A stretch of 64,000 nt of DNA from Rhizobiaceae bacterium (GCA_017640615.1 JAEPQK010000004.1:372001-436000), one strand, 5' to 3'. Shown: positions 25,152 through 34,503, counted from the stretch's first letter. Notes: generated by a model from the sequence alone, not told the origin. A program made the numbers and translations.

Positions 25152-26242
25152 GCTCGCACCGCCAGTTCGGATTGGGCGTCGAAGAAATAGAGATCGGCGG
25201 GATCGAAGCTCAGGGTCAGTTCCTCGCCTTCGGCAATCGGGCCGCTATGGCTCACCCGCGCGATCAGGCCTTTGGAGTTTTCCTCGTCGTCACCAGCGCG
25301 CGCATAGATCTGTCCGTGGCCGTCGAAATAGAGGTATTTTTCCGAACCGAGGCTCTCCACGAGATGCGGCTTGATTGTGAATTCGACCGGCCCCGGACCG
25401 GCCTTGATGTGTTCGGGGCGCAGGCCAACGATCAGCTCCGTGCCATCGGCAACCGATGCCGAAAGCGGCACTTTCAGGCCAAGGAGATTGACGGTTCCGC
25501 TTTCGGCCCGCGCGCGAAGCATGTTCATACCGGGCGACCCGATGAAGCCGGCGACGAACAGATTGTCCGGCTTCTGGAAGAGCACGTCGGGCGCGGCGAT
25601 CTGCTGGATTTCGCCGCCGCGCATGATGACCACGCGGTCGGCCATTGTCATCGCTTCCACCTGGTCATGCGTGACATAGACCGTGGTTACGCCGACGCGC
25701 TTGTGCAACTCGCCGATCTCGGCGCGCATGTGAACGCGCAGCTTGGCGTCGAGGTTGGAGAGCGGCTCGTCCATCAGAAACGCCTGAGGCTCGCGCACGA
25801 TGGCCCGGCCGAGCGCCACGCGCTGCCGCTGGCCGCCCGACAGGTCTTTCGGCTTGCGTTCCAGATAGGTCTCGACGCCGAGCGTTTTCGCAGCCGCCTG
25901 CACCCGGGTGTCGATCTCCGCCGCCGACATGCCACGCATCTTCAGGCCGAAGCCGATATTCTGGGCAACGGTCAGATGCGGATAGAGCGCGTAGTTCTGG
26001 AACACCATCGCGATGTCGCGGTCGCCGGGCGCAAGGTCGGTGACGTTTCTGTCGCCGATGAAGATATCGCCGCCCGAGGCGGGTTCGAGGCCTGCGAGGA
26101 TTTTGAGCATGGTGGATTTGCCGCAGCCAGAGGGGCCAACGAGAACTAGAAACTCGCCGTCCTCCACATCCAGCGAGAAGGGCTTGAGCACCTGCACCGC
26201 GCCATAATTCTTGTGAACATCCTTGATGCTGATGTGGGCCAT
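25148..26242 (-). CDS. Sugar ABC transporter ATP-binding protein (UgpC/MsmK type)
   Basis: 364-aa ATPase with Walker A (GPSGCGKST), Q-loop (FQNYALYPH), canonical signature LSGGQRQR, Walker B (FLMDEPLSNLD) and the H-loop (YVTHDQ), plus a C-terminal TOBE region. It powers the MalFG-type permeases directly upstream in the transcript; its ATG follows the permease stop by one base. In contrast to the pair at 2009-4189, this operon has a single ATPase with a standard signature. Confidence 0.95.
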   Translation of the reverse strand: MAHISIKDVHKNYGAVQVLKPFSLDVEDGEFLVLVGPSGCGKSTMLKILAGLEPASGGDIFIGDRNVTDLAPGDRDIAMVFQNYALYPHLTVAQNIGFGLKMRGMSAAEIDTRVQAAAKTLGVETYLERKPKDLSGGQRQRVALGRAIVREPQAFLMDEPLSNLDAKLRVHMRAEIGELHKRVGVTTVYVTHDQVEAMTMADRVVIMRGGEIQQIAAPDVLFQKPDNLFVAGFIGSPGMNMLRARAESGTVNLLGLKVPLSASVADGTELIVGLRPEHIKAGPGPVEFTIKPHLVESLGSEKYLYFDGHGQIYARAGDDEENSKGLIARVSHSGPIAEGEELTLSFDPADLYFFDAQSELAVRA

Positions 26243-26243
26243 C

Positions 26244-27074
26244 TTACTTTTCGGCTCCTGCGGTCAATCCTCCGACGAGATAGCGCTCGAGGAAGATGTA
26301 GATGAGCATGATCGGCGCGGCGACGAACACCGCCGCCGCCGCCACTTCGTTCCAGTCGGTCGTGTATTCGCCGCGCATGGTCGTGATGCCGAGATTGGCC
26401 GTCCAGCTGTCCGGCGCGTTGACGAGGAAGGTGCGCGCATAGGCGTAGTCCGCCCAGCTGAGCACGAAGGCATAAAGCGCCGTCGCGGCGAGGCCGGGGG
26501 TCGAAATCGGCAGCACGACGCGAAACATAGCGCCGAGCGGCGAGCAGCCATCCACCATGGCCGCCTGCTCCAGCTCGCGCGGGATCGTGTCGAAATAGCC
26601 TTTGAGCATCCAGGTGGTGAACGGGATAATCAGTGTCGAATGCGCGATCACCAGCGACCACAGGCTGCCGATCAGGCCGACCTGGCGGAAGATCGCGAAT
26701 AGCGGGATCACCAGCAGCGTTGCCGGCAGCATCTTCGCTGTCAGGATGAAGATGCCCATCGAATGGGCACCGCGCACCGAAAAGCGCGAAAGCGCATAGC
26801 CGGCCAGAATGGAAATCGCCATCGAAAGCGTCACCGAACCGATCGCAGCCAATGTCGAGTTGAGCAGCCAGGTCGGGATAGGACGCGCCGCCCACACTTC
26901 GCTGAAGGTCTCGAAGCGTGGGTTCTCGGGCCAGAAGATCGGCGGCAGCGACGACAGTTCCGCCGAGGTTGAAAGCGCGGTGACGAGGAGCCAATAGACC
27001 GGGAACAGGATCAGAGCGACGACAACGGTGACCGTGCCGTAGAGCGTGACGTTTTGAAGTGTTGTCCGTTTCAT
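26244..27074 (-). CDS. Sugar ABC transporter permease (MalG type)
   Basis: 276-aa permease with about six helices and the EAA loop (ELEQAAMVDGCSP, then VLP). It is the partner of the MalF-type permease 10 bases upstream in the transcript. With the binding protein at 28076 it forms a complete CUT1-type carbohydrate importer serving the sugar-acid catabolic enzymes of this operon. Confidence 0.94.
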   Translation of the reverse strand: MKRTTLQNVTLYGTVTVVVALILFPVYWLLVTALSTSAELSSLPPIFWPENPRFETFSEVWAARPIPTWLLNSTLAAIGSVTLSMAISILAGYALSRFSVRGAHSMGIFILTAKMLPATLLVIPLFAIFRQVGLIGSLWSLVIAHSTLIIPFTTWMLKGYFDTIPRELEQAAMVDGCSPLGAMFRVVLPISTPGLAATALYAFVLSWADYAYARTFLVNAPDSWTANLGITTMRGEYTTDWNEVAAAAVFVAAPIMLIYIFLERYLVGGLTAGAEK

Positions 27075-27084
27075 AGCGCCGCCC

Positions 27085-27996
27085 TCAATACATTGCCTTG
27101 GAGCCGCGCCCGAGCATGACCAGACTGGCGACCATGCAGATCACGAGCGTAATCACGCCAACAGCGGAGGCGTAGCCGAAGTTGAAAAAACCGAACGCCT
27201 GATCGTAGGTCATGATCGACAGCGTTTGCGTCGCCTTGAGCGGACCGCCATCCGTCAGTGTCTTGATGATGGAGAAGTCGCGGAACACCCACAAAATGAC
27301 CAGCACCAGCGTGACGCCGAGCACTGGCATCAACAGCGGCAGCGTGATCCAGCGGAACCGTTGGATGGCGGACGCGCCGTCGACGCGGGCAGCCGCATAA
27401 TAGTCCGACGGGATCGATTGCAACCCGGCCAGCGTCATGATCGAAACGAAGGGGAAGCCTTTCCAGATCATGGTCATGGCAACGGCCCAGAAGGCGGGTC
27501 CGGGTGTCGACACCCAGGCGATCATGCCATCAGCGAGGCCAAGCCGCACGAACAGCCAGCTCAGCAGGCCGAAGGACGTGTCGAAAATACGCGCGAAGAT
27601 AACGACGGCGATGATTTCCGGGATGGCCCAGGGAAGGGCGATCGCCAGGCGTGCGAAGGTGCGCCCGCGAAACTGATTGTTGACCAGAAGCGCGGAGCCG
27701 ATGCCGACGACGAGGCTGCCGATCGAAACCGCTACGACGAGCTTCAGCGTGACCCAGCAGGCCATCCAGAATTCGGGTGAGGAGAAGAGCTTCTCATAGT
27801 TGGCGAAGGTGAAGGGTGAGCGCACGCCGGGCCGCGGCAGCTTCACGTTCTGGAAGGAAAGATCGAGCGACAGGACGAGGGGATAGACGACAATCAGCGC
27901 CACCAGCACGACGGCCGGGGCGAGCAGAATGTATCCCAGAAGATGCTGGCGGCTAGGCCGCGCCAGATCGAGGAATTTGCCTTGTGCCACTGCCAT
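27085..27996 (-). CDS. Sugar ABC transporter permease (MalF type)
   Basis: 303-aa permease with six to seven helices and the EAA loop (YYAAARVDGASA, then TLP). The ATG is preceded by GGGAGGAGAACGAC. It lies just downstream of the binding-protein gene, with a perfect 11-bp stem-loop in the 79-base gap. Confidence 0.94.
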   Translation of the reverse strand: MAVAQGKFLDLARPSRQHLLGYILLAPAVVLVALIVVYPLVLSLDLSFQNVKLPRPGVRSPFTFANYEKLFSSPEFWMACWVTLKLVVAVSIGSLVVGIGSALLVNNQFRGRTFARLAIALPWAIPEIIAVVIFARIFDTSFGLLSWLFVRLGLADGMIAWVSTPGPAFWAVAMTMIWKGFPFVSIMTLAGLQSIPSDYYAAARVDGASAIQRFRWITLPLLMPVLGVTLVLVILWVFRDFSIIKTLTDGGPLKATQTLSIMTYDQAFGFFNFGYASAVGVITLVICMVASLVMLGRGSKAMY

Positions 27997-28027
27997 GTCG
28001 TTCTCCTCCCGACTGAAATTGCGGGCA

Positions 28028-28055
28028 GGGCCGGCCGCTGATCCGCGGCCGGCCC
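28028..28055 (-). ncRNA. Intercistronic GC hairpin after the sugar binding-protein gene
   Basis: GGGCCGGCCGC, 6-base loop, GCGGCCGGCCC: a perfect 11-bp stem between the binding-protein stop and the permease start on the minus strand, without a T-run directly after it. Placed like the hairpins at 17707 and 40449, it probably limits 3' decay or read-through so that the binding protein outnumbers the membrane subunits. Entered as an RNA structural element. Confidence 0.65.
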
Positions 28056-28075
28056 ATCTCTTTGGGTTTGGCTGA

Positions 28076-29350
28076 TCAGCCTTGCTGGATCGCCTCGGCC
28101 TTCTGCTGAATGGTTTTCACCACATCAGCCGGGTCAAGATCCTCGATCAGCATACGCTGGACCTCTTCCTGCACCATCTTGCCGAACTCATTGTATTGAA
28201 GCTCGAGCCCGGTCGGAATGCGGTCGACATTTGCCGCTGCGGCCTCTGTCATGGTCTGGATCAGGAGATCGAAATGCGGCACGAATTCCTCGACGCCGGT
28301 CGTATCGGCGGCGGGGCTGGGCGGCGTATTCTTGCCGATCGTGGCATATTTCGACTGCCAGTCAGGCGACATGACGAGCTGGATGAACTCCCAAACGAGC
28401 TTCTTCTCTTCTTCCGGAATTTCGCTGGCCATGCCGAGCACGTTGGACGATCCGCCGAGCGGCGGGTGGAACGGCGGAGCGGCAACCACCGTGTCGGCGG
28501 CCGCTTCGCCCTTCTGCATGATGCCGTAGAGCCACGGGCCGTCGAGCCGCAGCGCCATCTTGCCGTCGGCGAACAGCTTGCGGATATCGCCGGCGCCCAG
28601 ATCGAGCGGGGTGAGACCGTCCTTGATGACCGTTTTCCAGCGCGTCAGACCTTCCACCATCTGTGGCGTGTCGATCGTGATCTTGCCGTCCTGGTCGGTC
28701 CAGTAACCGCCCGCATCGAGAATGTAGCTCAGCATCTCGGTGAGGTACTGGCCCGCGCCACCCTTGGTTTCATGCCCGGTGCCGAACTGGTCGACGATGC
28801 CGTCGCCATTCAGGTCCTTGGTCGTCTTGCGCACAACGTCGAGATATTCCTCCCAGGTGGTCGGTACGGAGACACCGGCCTCATCGAGGATCTTCTTGTT
28901 GTACGCCATGATGAAGCCGAAATAGTTCAGCATCACGCAGTTGGTGTTGCCCTGCCAGACGCATTTGCCCTGGCCGGCCCAACCGCTCATGTCGATGCCG
29001 TCCTTCTCAAGCCACGGGTCGAGATTTTCCAGCCAGCCGTTTTCGGCGAAGGCCTGATATTCGAACGAAGCCAGATGCACGATCTGCGGCGGCTGGCCGC
29101 CGGCGAAAAGCGTGGTCATCGTGTCTGCATAGGCGCCGCGCTCCACCTTGGTGAACTCGACCTTGACGCCGGGATTTGCCGCTTCGAACGCGGCAATGGC
29201 GTCTTTCCACCATTCGCCCGTACCGGCGTCATCGACCTGCCAGGACACGAATTTCAGCGTGGTGTCAGCCTGTGCGCTCATGAGCGCTGCGGCTGACATG
29301 ACCGCCGCCAACGCGGTGGTCTTCAGCCCTGTCTTCAAAAGTTTCGTCAT
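28076..29350 (-). CDS. Extracellular sugar-binding protein of an ABC importer
   Basis: 424-aa family 1 solute-binding protein. It begins with a Sec signal peptide (basic LLKTGLKTT, then an Ala-rich core, cleavage after SAQA). The mature part has the usual two-lobed pattern (FVSWQVDDAGTGEWW, FGFIMAYNKKILDEAGV). AAGGAGGAGAACC precedes the ATG. It is the third gene of the minus-strand operon and captures the sugar or sugar acid that the enzymes then degrade. Confidence 0.94.
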   Translation of the reverse strand: MTKLLKTGLKTTALAAVMSAAALMSAQADTTLKFVSWQVDDAGTGEWWKDAIAAFEAANPGVKVEFTKVERGAYADTMTTLFAGGQPPQIVHLASFEYQAFAENGWLENLDPWLEKDGIDMSGWAGQGKCVWQGNTNCVMLNYFGFIMAYNKKILDEAGVSVPTTWEEYLDVVRKTTKDLNGDGIVDQFGTGHETKGGAGQYLTEMLSYILDAGGYWTDQDGKITIDTPQMVEGLTRWKTVIKDGLTPLDLGAGDIRKLFADGKMALRLDGPWLYGIMQKGEAAADTVVAAPPFHPPLGGSSNVLGMASEIPEEEKKLVWEFIQLVMSPDWQSKYATIGKNTPPSPAADTTGVEEFVPHFDLLIQTMTEAAAANVDRIPTGLELQYNEFGKMVQEEVQRMLIEDLDPADVVKTIQQKAEAIQQG

Positions 29351-29370
29351 GGTTCTCCTCCTTGCGTGAA

Positions 29371-30540
29371 TCAGATTGGCTGCATCAGCCGAAGCGCTTC
29401 GTCTGAGGGTCGGACGCCCAGCCCGTTCTCGATCGGCAAGCTGTAGAAGCCTTCGGCGCAGTTCATGCCGCCTTCCAGCAGGCGGCGGTTTGGCTCAAAG
29501 ATCGAATGCTGGAATTCGTGGTATTTGAGGGTGGGAAGCGCGGCACTCGCATGCAGGCTGGCGGCCAGGAAAATGCCCGAGCCGATGGTCGCGTGGGGAA
29601 TGACATCGATTTCGTGCTGCGCGGCCAGCCGGCCGATCCGCATGAAATTGGTGATGCCCTTGTGCCCCATTTCGGGCTGCACGATGCCGATGCGGCAGCG
29701 CTCGACCCGGTGGCGCATGTCCCAGTCGGTGCGCCATTCCTCGCCCACGGCGATCGGCACCGAGCTTTCCGAACAGACCTGCGCTAGGGCTGCGATGTCT
29801 TCGGTGCGCACCGGCGCCTCGGCAAACCACAGGCCGTGCGGCTCCATTTCCTTGATGAGGCGGACCGCCTCGTCTGCGCTCTGGTTCCAGTGCATATCAG
29901 CGGCGATGCGCGCCTCTTTGCCGAGGGTTTCGCGCAGCGATTGCAGTTCCGCTGCCGGGCCGTCATCGGCGACCGGCGTTGCGAATTTGAAGGCACTGAA
30001 GCCGCGCTCCGCCCATTCAGCCGCCAATGCGGCGCGCTCAGCGCGGGTCGGTTTGGGCAGGCCGGACACATAGGCCGGAATTCTGGTTTCTGTGCTGCCG
30101 CCCAGCAGTTCGGCAATCGGGCTGCCGGCAATCTGGCCGGCGATATCCCAAAGCGCGATGTCGATTGCCGCCAACGCGTCGACATAGAAGCCACCGGAAT
30201 AGCCGCGCACGCGCATCAGATCGTAAAGATCGTCATAGATGTCGGATGGCTGTGTCGGGTCGCGGCCGACGGTGAAGTCGGCCAAGAGGTCGTTGATGAT
30301 CGCGCCGACTGCGCCCGGCGCAACGAGCCCGTAGGTCTCGCCCCAGCCGACCACGCCATCGCGCGTGACGACTTTCACAAGCACGCTGCGGTCGAATGTC
30401 GGGTAGACGGTGCGGTTTCCCTTACGCACCAGATAGCCGCGGGCATTCGGTTCTTCGCCGAGCCTCGCCGCGCCCAGATAGGGGACGTCGCGCGGCAGCG
30501 TCAGACTGAAGACAGAGACTGACCTGACGGCGTCGCTCAC
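29371..30540 (-). CDS. Mandelate racemase/muconate lactonizing enzyme family protein (likely aldonate dehydratase)
   Basis: 389-aa enolase-superfamily protein. Visible: AFKFATPV (Lys side), metal ligands in AADMHWNQ, WFAEAPVR and AVGEEWR, then MGHKGITN and the general acid/base His in IPHATIGSG. The GTG at 30540 lies in a GTGA overlap with the upstream gene's stop; the open frame to 30651 overlaps that gene and is not used. Set between an aldolase-family gene and a sugar importer, and opposite dgoK, it most likely dehydrates an aldonate to a 2-keto-3-deoxy acid. Confidence 0.88.
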   Translation of the reverse strand: MSDAVRSVSVFSLTLPRDVPYLGAARLGEEPNARGYLVRKGNRTVYPTFDRSVLVKVVTRDGVVGWGETYGLVAPGAVGAIINDLLADFTVGRDPTQPSDIYDDLYDLMRVRGYSGGFYVDALAAIDIALWDIAGQIAGSPIAELLGGSTETRIPAYVSGLPKPTRAERAALAAEWAERGFSAFKFATPVADDGPAAELQSLRETLGKEARIAADMHWNQSADEAVRLIKEMEPHGLWFAEAPVRTEDIAALAQVCSESSVPIAVGEEWRTDWDMRHRVERCRIGIVQPEMGHKGITNFMRIGRLAAQHEIDVIPHATIGSGIFLAASLHASAALPTLKYHEFQHSIFEPNRRLLEGGMNCAEGFYSLPIENGLGVRPSDEALRLMQPI

Positions 30541-31457
30541 GTGACTTCTTCTTCCATTTGCGGCTGGAAAATACCCAACTCGCGAAGATTTTCGTCGATG
30601 TCGGCGCGGGCAACACTGTCCATCGCGGGTGTTGGTGCGCGCACGTCGCAATTGTCGAGCAGGCCGCGCCGCATCAGCACATATTTCGTCAGCCGCATGC
30701 GGTAGACGGCTTGCAGCGAAAGCAGCGGCAAAGTGCGGATGTAGATTTCGCGCGCCTCTTGTTTGGAGCCGTGACGCCAGGCGCTGTCCAACGCCACGTG
30801 CTCTGGCGCGAGCTCCAGTGCGGGCATCGCCGCGCAGGCGCCGCGCGCGTACTCATCCAGTATGTAACGCGCACCGCCGCCGCCGATGACGCCGGTCAGA
30901 TGCGCCGGCTTGTGCCGCAGAATATGGCTGATCGCGGGGCCGGCCGGCAGCGTTTCTTCCTTCACATATCGAACCTGCCGCACCGCTGAGACGATTTCGA
31001 TAATCGTCTCGGGGCTGAGATCGGAGCCGCGCGGCGCCGGTGCGTTTTGCAGGATGATCGTCGCGTCGGGCAGGGAGGATGCGACCTTCGCGAGAAATTC
31101 GATAACGGGAGCCGCGGCGGAGCCGAGCGATTTCGGCGGCTGGATCATCAGATGGTGGATGCCGAGCGCAGCAGCACTTCTGCCGTGTTCGATCACCTCT
31201 GCTGCGCTCTGAGCGCTGGCTCCGGCGACGATCTTGAGCGCGCCGGGAGCGGCCTGTGCGATCACCCGAAGGGACGCCGCGCGCTCGACCGGCTCAAGCG
31301 TTTCCACCTCGCTGGCAAAACCCGGAAACACGACGCCGGCGACACCGGCGCTTGCCGCGAACTCGACCAGCCGCGAGAGCGCGGATTCATCGACGGCACC
31401 GCTATCCAGAAACGGCGTCGGTAGAACCGGGAAGATGCCCTCAAGGTGATCGTTCAT
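30537..31457 (-). CDS. DapA/NanA (DHDPS) family aldolase or dehydratase
   Basis: 306-aa class I lyase fold. The Schiff-base Lys is seen in RYVKEE (about residue 162). Two family positions differ from DapA: the GTTGE loop reads GFASE, and the YN(V/I)P segment that supplies the catalytic Tyr reads QNAPAP. A change at that Tyr suggests chemistry other than dihydrodipicolinate synthesis, such as cleavage or dehydration of a 2-keto-3-deoxy sugar acid. It is the first gene of the nine-gene minus-strand operon, divergent from dgoK. Confidence 0.87.
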   Translation of the reverse strand: MNDHLEGIFPVLPTPFLDSGAVDESALSRLVEFAASAGVAGVVFPGFASEVETLEPVERAASLRVIAQAAPGALKIVAGASAQSAAEVIEHGRSAAALGIHHLMIQPPKSLGSAAAPVIEFLAKVASSLPDATIILQNAPAPRGSDLSPETIIEIVSAVRQVRYVKEETLPAGPAISHILRHKPAHLTGVIGGGGARYILDEYARGACAAMPALELAPEHVALDSAWRHGSKQEAREIYIRTLPLLSLQAVYRMRLTKYVLMRRGLLDNCDVRAPTPAMDSVARADIDENLRELGIFQPQMEEEVT

Positions 31458-31566
31458 GATGGTCCAAACTATGATACAACGTATTGCAATTTGACGCTAA
31501 TGCAAAATACTCCTAATGACAAGTGTGAAATGCCATCTCAAATACGAGGCGTGAGGAGCGGACCCG
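31458..31566. promoter_or_regulatory. Divergent control region of the sugar-acid operon and dgoK
   Basis: An AT-rich 109-bp spacer from which both transcripts leave. It has ATAC-AAC-GTAT (31474-31484), a perfect 4-bp inverted repeat, abutted by TTGCA-N12-TGCAA (31484-31505). Both are candidate sites for the IclR-lactonase fusion encoded in the operon. TTGACG at 31491 could be a -35 for dgoK, but no good -10 follows. No gene lies here. Confidence 0.45.
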
Positions 31567-32520
31567 ATGACGGCTTTGAGAAATGACCCAGCGGCGATCG
31601 TAATCGATTGGGGAACAACGTCTTTTCGCGCATATCTGACGACAGACGAGGGCAAGGTGCTGGGCTCGCTTGAGACCGGAGATGGAATCCAGTCATGCGC
31701 GCCGGGCGGGTTCGAGCAGCTTCTTCTGGGGCGCATCGGAATATGGACCGAGGCGCACGGCGCACTGCCGGTCGTGGCGCTCGGCATGATCACCAGCCGC
31801 AGCGGCTGGGTCGAAGTGCCCTACGTTCGCTGCCCTGCGGGTGTTGATGAACTGGCAGCCGGCGTAAAAGAGGTGGCGCTCGCGAATGGGTCGCGGATGA
31901 TCTTCCTGGCCGGCTTGACTGACCCCACCCGGCTGCCCTTTCCCGATGTCATGCGTGGCGAGGAAACGCAGGTGCTGGGTTCGGGTCTCGACCGCGACCG
32001 CACGGTCGTGTTGCCCGGCACGCACAGCAAATGGGCTGAGGTGGAGGGCGGGACTATCAGACGCTTCCAGACATTTGTGACCGGCGAACAGTTCAGCCTG
32101 TTGACCAGACATTCCTTCATAGCGCGCGGCATGCAGCCGGCGGGCGAGGCTGACTGGGCCGCATTCGAGCGCGGAGTTCGGACGATCGAAGAGAACCCAG
32201 CCGAGGCGGATGCTTTCCTGTCACTGATATTCTCCGCGCGCACGGGAATGCTTGCCGGCGAGCTCCAGCCCGCTGAGATCGTCGACTATGTTTCCGGCCT
32301 GTTGATCGGCCTTGAATTTCACCAGGCGCGCGGCGCGGGATGGTGGAAGGACGGCGACGCGATCGAAATCGTAGGCAATGACGGGCTCAACGACCGCTAC
32401 GCGCGGGCGGCTCGCCTCCTTGGTCTCGAAGTAAGGGAAGGCAGCGGCGAAGCCGCGATCGCCGGCGCGCTCAGGATTGCAGTCGCCGCCGGTCTGGTGA
32501 AGGCGCCGGCAATGGCCTGA
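31567..32520 (+). CDS. dgoK: 2-dehydro-3-deoxygalactonokinase
   Basis: 317-aa kinase of the DgoK family. It has the characteristic start VIDWGTTSFRAYL and the internal blocks GMITSRSGW, VVLPGTHSKW and TGEQFSLL. It phosphorylates 2-keto-3-deoxy-galactonate (or a similar keto-deoxy acid) at the end of the De Ley-Doudoroff-type route. It is divergent from the sugar-acid operon that carries a lactonase, dehydratase and aldolase-family gene, and this supports a galactonate-like pathway. The phosphate-specific aldolase DgoA is not in the window. Confidence 0.93.
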   Translation: MTALRNDPAAIVIDWGTTSFRAYLTTDEGKVLGSLETGDGIQSCAPGGFEQLLLGRIGIWTEAHGALPVVALGMITSRSGWVEVPYVRCPAGVDELAAGVKEVALANGSRMIFLAGLTDPTRLPFPDVMRGEETQVLGSGLDRDRTVVLPGTHSKWAEVEGGTIRRFQTFVTGEQFSLLTRHSFIARGMQPAGEADWAAFERGVRTIEENPAEADAFLSLIFSARTGMLAGELQPAEIVDYVSGLLIGLEFHQARGAGWWKDGDAIEIVGNDGLNDRYARAARLLGLEVREGSGEAAIAGALRIAVAAGLVKAPAMA

Positions 32521-32537
32521 GCACTCGGCAAGCGGGC

Positions 32538-33434
32538 CTAAAGGCGCTGCCGCAAATGAGTCATGAACGCCTGAGCTGCGGGTGAGAGCGAGCGACCGGA
32601 GCGCCACACCAGTCCGATGCGGCGCGCGATACCGAGGTCTTTGATTGGGCGCTGTATCAGGCTTTCGGTTTGCAACACGGGTAGCGTCAGTGAAGGCAGG
32701 ACGGTGATGCCGAGCTCGACCGCGACCAGTGCGCCGGCGGTCGCAAGGTGCGAGACCTCAAAGCGCGGATTGAAAGCGAGCCCCATCCTGAGGCAGGCAT
32801 TGTCGGTCAGTTCCCGCACGCTGGTTCCCTCAGCCATGGCGATGAACGGCATATCGACGAGTTCAGCCCAGCCATAGGCGCGGTCTTCCGCAAGCGGACC
32901 ATTTGGCGCGCCGATTGCCACGAACTCGTCATCCATCAGCGGCTGGAACGAAAGCCGGCTGCGGGCCGATACCGTGCCGGCGGTAAAGCCGATGTCTGCA
33001 GCCCCAGACTCAACCGCATCCAGCACGGCTCCCGAAAGCGCGTCGATGATGAACAGGTCGATGTCGGGATGTGTCGCCGAGAAACTGCGCAGCAGATTGG
33101 GCAGCAGTCCGGCGGTGACCGAAGGCAGGCCGGCAATCGCCAGTCGCCCGTGTTTAGCTGTGCGGTGTGCTTCGAACTCGGCCATGCCATCCTCAACGGC
33201 ATGCATCATGCGCTCAGCAATACCGGCGAGAATGTGTCCCGACGCAGTGAGTTCAACATTGCGAGTATCGCGGTCGAACAGCCTGACTTCGAGCCGCGTT
33301 TCGAGCGCCGTGATCTGCCGCGAAAGCGCCGAAGGCGAAGCGCCGATATCCTCCGCCGCCAGACGGAACGACCCGCGACGCGCCAGTGCCTGTACCGCTC
33401 GAAAGTCACCCAACGATGCTTTGTTGTGAATCAT
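32538..33434 (-). CDS. LysR-family transcriptional regulator
   Basis: 298-aa regulator: an N-terminal HTH (about residues 10-65, FRAVQALARRGSFRLAAEDIG and SALSRQITALE) and a periplasmic-binding-like effector domain. It is divergent from the TAXI/TRAP-AtuA operon, whose first start is 95 bp away; the normal arrangement is for LysR to activate the divergent operon. The shared spacer 33435-33528 contains the AT-rich run ATTATCGTCTTATATTC. Its 3' end converges on dgoK. Confidence 0.92.
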   Translation of the reverse strand: MIHNKASLGDFRAVQALARRGSFRLAAEDIGASPSALSRQITALETRLEVRLFDRDTRNVELTASGHILAGIAERMMHAVEDGMAEFEAHRTAKHGRLAIAGLPSVTAGLLPNLLRSFSATHPDIDLFIIDALSGAVLDAVESGAADIGFTAGTVSARSRLSFQPLMDDEFVAIGAPNGPLAEDRAYGWAELVDMPFIAMAEGTSVRELTDNACLRMGLAFNPRFEVSHLATAGALVAVELGITVLPSLTLPVLQTESLIQRPIKDLGIARRIGLVWRSGRSLSPAAQAFMTHLRQRL

Positions 33435-33528
33435 GCATCAATTATCGTCTTATATTCACTTAACGCAACAAACCACCCGCGGCACACTCGGCTGCAGTTC
33501 CCCGGTAAGGAACGCAAGGGAGGAATTT

Positions 33529-34494
33529 ATGAGACATATCGTGGGCGCTCTGCTGGGCGCGACAATTCTGACGGCTGCCGCCGGCTTCGCGCAGGCAAAG
33601 GATCTGGCGATCGGATCGACCTCCGCGTCGTCCAGCCATTACGGCTATTTCGTCGCCGTCGGTCAGCTCATCAACGAGAATGTCGAAGGCGCTAATGCAT
33701 CGGTGGTCGAAACCGGCGCGACGCTGGACAACATTCGCCGCATGGAGCGCGGTCAGCTCGACCTCGGTCTCGTGACAACAAATGTCGCCCAGCACGCATA
33801 TGCGGGGACCAACAAGTTCGACGGCAACAAGCAGGACCTCACACTGCTGTGGGTCTATACGGGGGCCCCGCAAAATGTGGTGATGCGCGCCGACTCCGGC
33901 GTTGAAAGCCTCGAGGGACTGGCAAGCGTCAAGTTCAATCCGGGCATCAAGGGCTCGGCGACAGAATCCACCACCGAAGCCGTGTTCAACACGCTCGGCC
34001 TGACCGCAGATTATGTTCGGGGCTCCACCACCGACATCGTGAATGCGATCAAGGACAATAGGGTCTCCGGCTATGTGAAGTCGGGATCGGGTCAGAAGCT
34101 CGATGGCTCGACAATGGACATTGCCACCTCGACGGAGATCAAGATTCTCGGCCTGTCCGACGCGCAGGCTGACAAGTTGCGGGCCGAAATGCCCGACATA
34201 TCCGTGGTCGATATCCCGGCCGGTGCTGCAGAAGGCATTCCGGCCTATTCGACCTGGAGCTTCGGTGTTGGCGTGGCCGCGCCGTCTTCGCTGGACGCCG
34301 AAACCGCCTATCAGATCGTCAAGGCGATCATGGAAGACGACAGCGCTCAGGCCAACGCCATGGCCAGTCTGAAGGGCGCCGACCTTGCCAAAATGACGCT
34401 CGAATTCGGCACGCTGCCGCTGCATCCCGGCGCCGCGCGCTGGTTCGAAGAGCAGGGCGTGGAGCTTCCTGCGAAGCTCAAGCCAGCCGGCTAA
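33529..34494 (+). CDS. TRAP transporter substrate-binding protein, TAXI family
   Basis: 321-aa binding protein with a Sec signal (GALLGATILTAAAGFAQA) and the TAXI-family start KDLAIGSTSASSSHYGY. The ATG at 33529 has GGGAGGAAT just upstream; the open frame back to 33433 is not part of the gene. TAXI proteins pair with a fused TRAP permease, which follows at 34504. The ligand is unknown; carboxylates are typical. Confidence 0.9.
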   Translation: MRHIVGALLGATILTAAAGFAQAKDLAIGSTSASSSHYGYFVAVGQLINENVEGANASVVETGATLDNIRRMERGQLDLGLVTTNVAQHAYAGTNKFDGNKQDLTLLWVYTGAPQNVVMRADSGVESLEGLASVKFNPGIKGSATESTTEAVFNTLGLTADYVRGSTTDIVNAIKDNRVSGYVKSGSGQKLDGSTMDIATSTEIKILGLSDAQADKLRAEMPDISVVDIPAGAAEGIPAYSTWSFGVGVAAPSSLDAETAYQIVKAIMEDDSAQANAMASLKGADLAKMTLEFGTLPLHPGAARWFEEQGVELPAKLKPAG

Positions 34495-34503
34495 GGCTAG
34501 CCC

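Noticed and set aside
28082..29296. 404-codon open frame on the plus strand opposite the sugar-binding protein gene
   Set aside because: Antisense mirror of a signal-peptide-bearing binding protein; composition is not protein-like and no ribosome-binding site is found.
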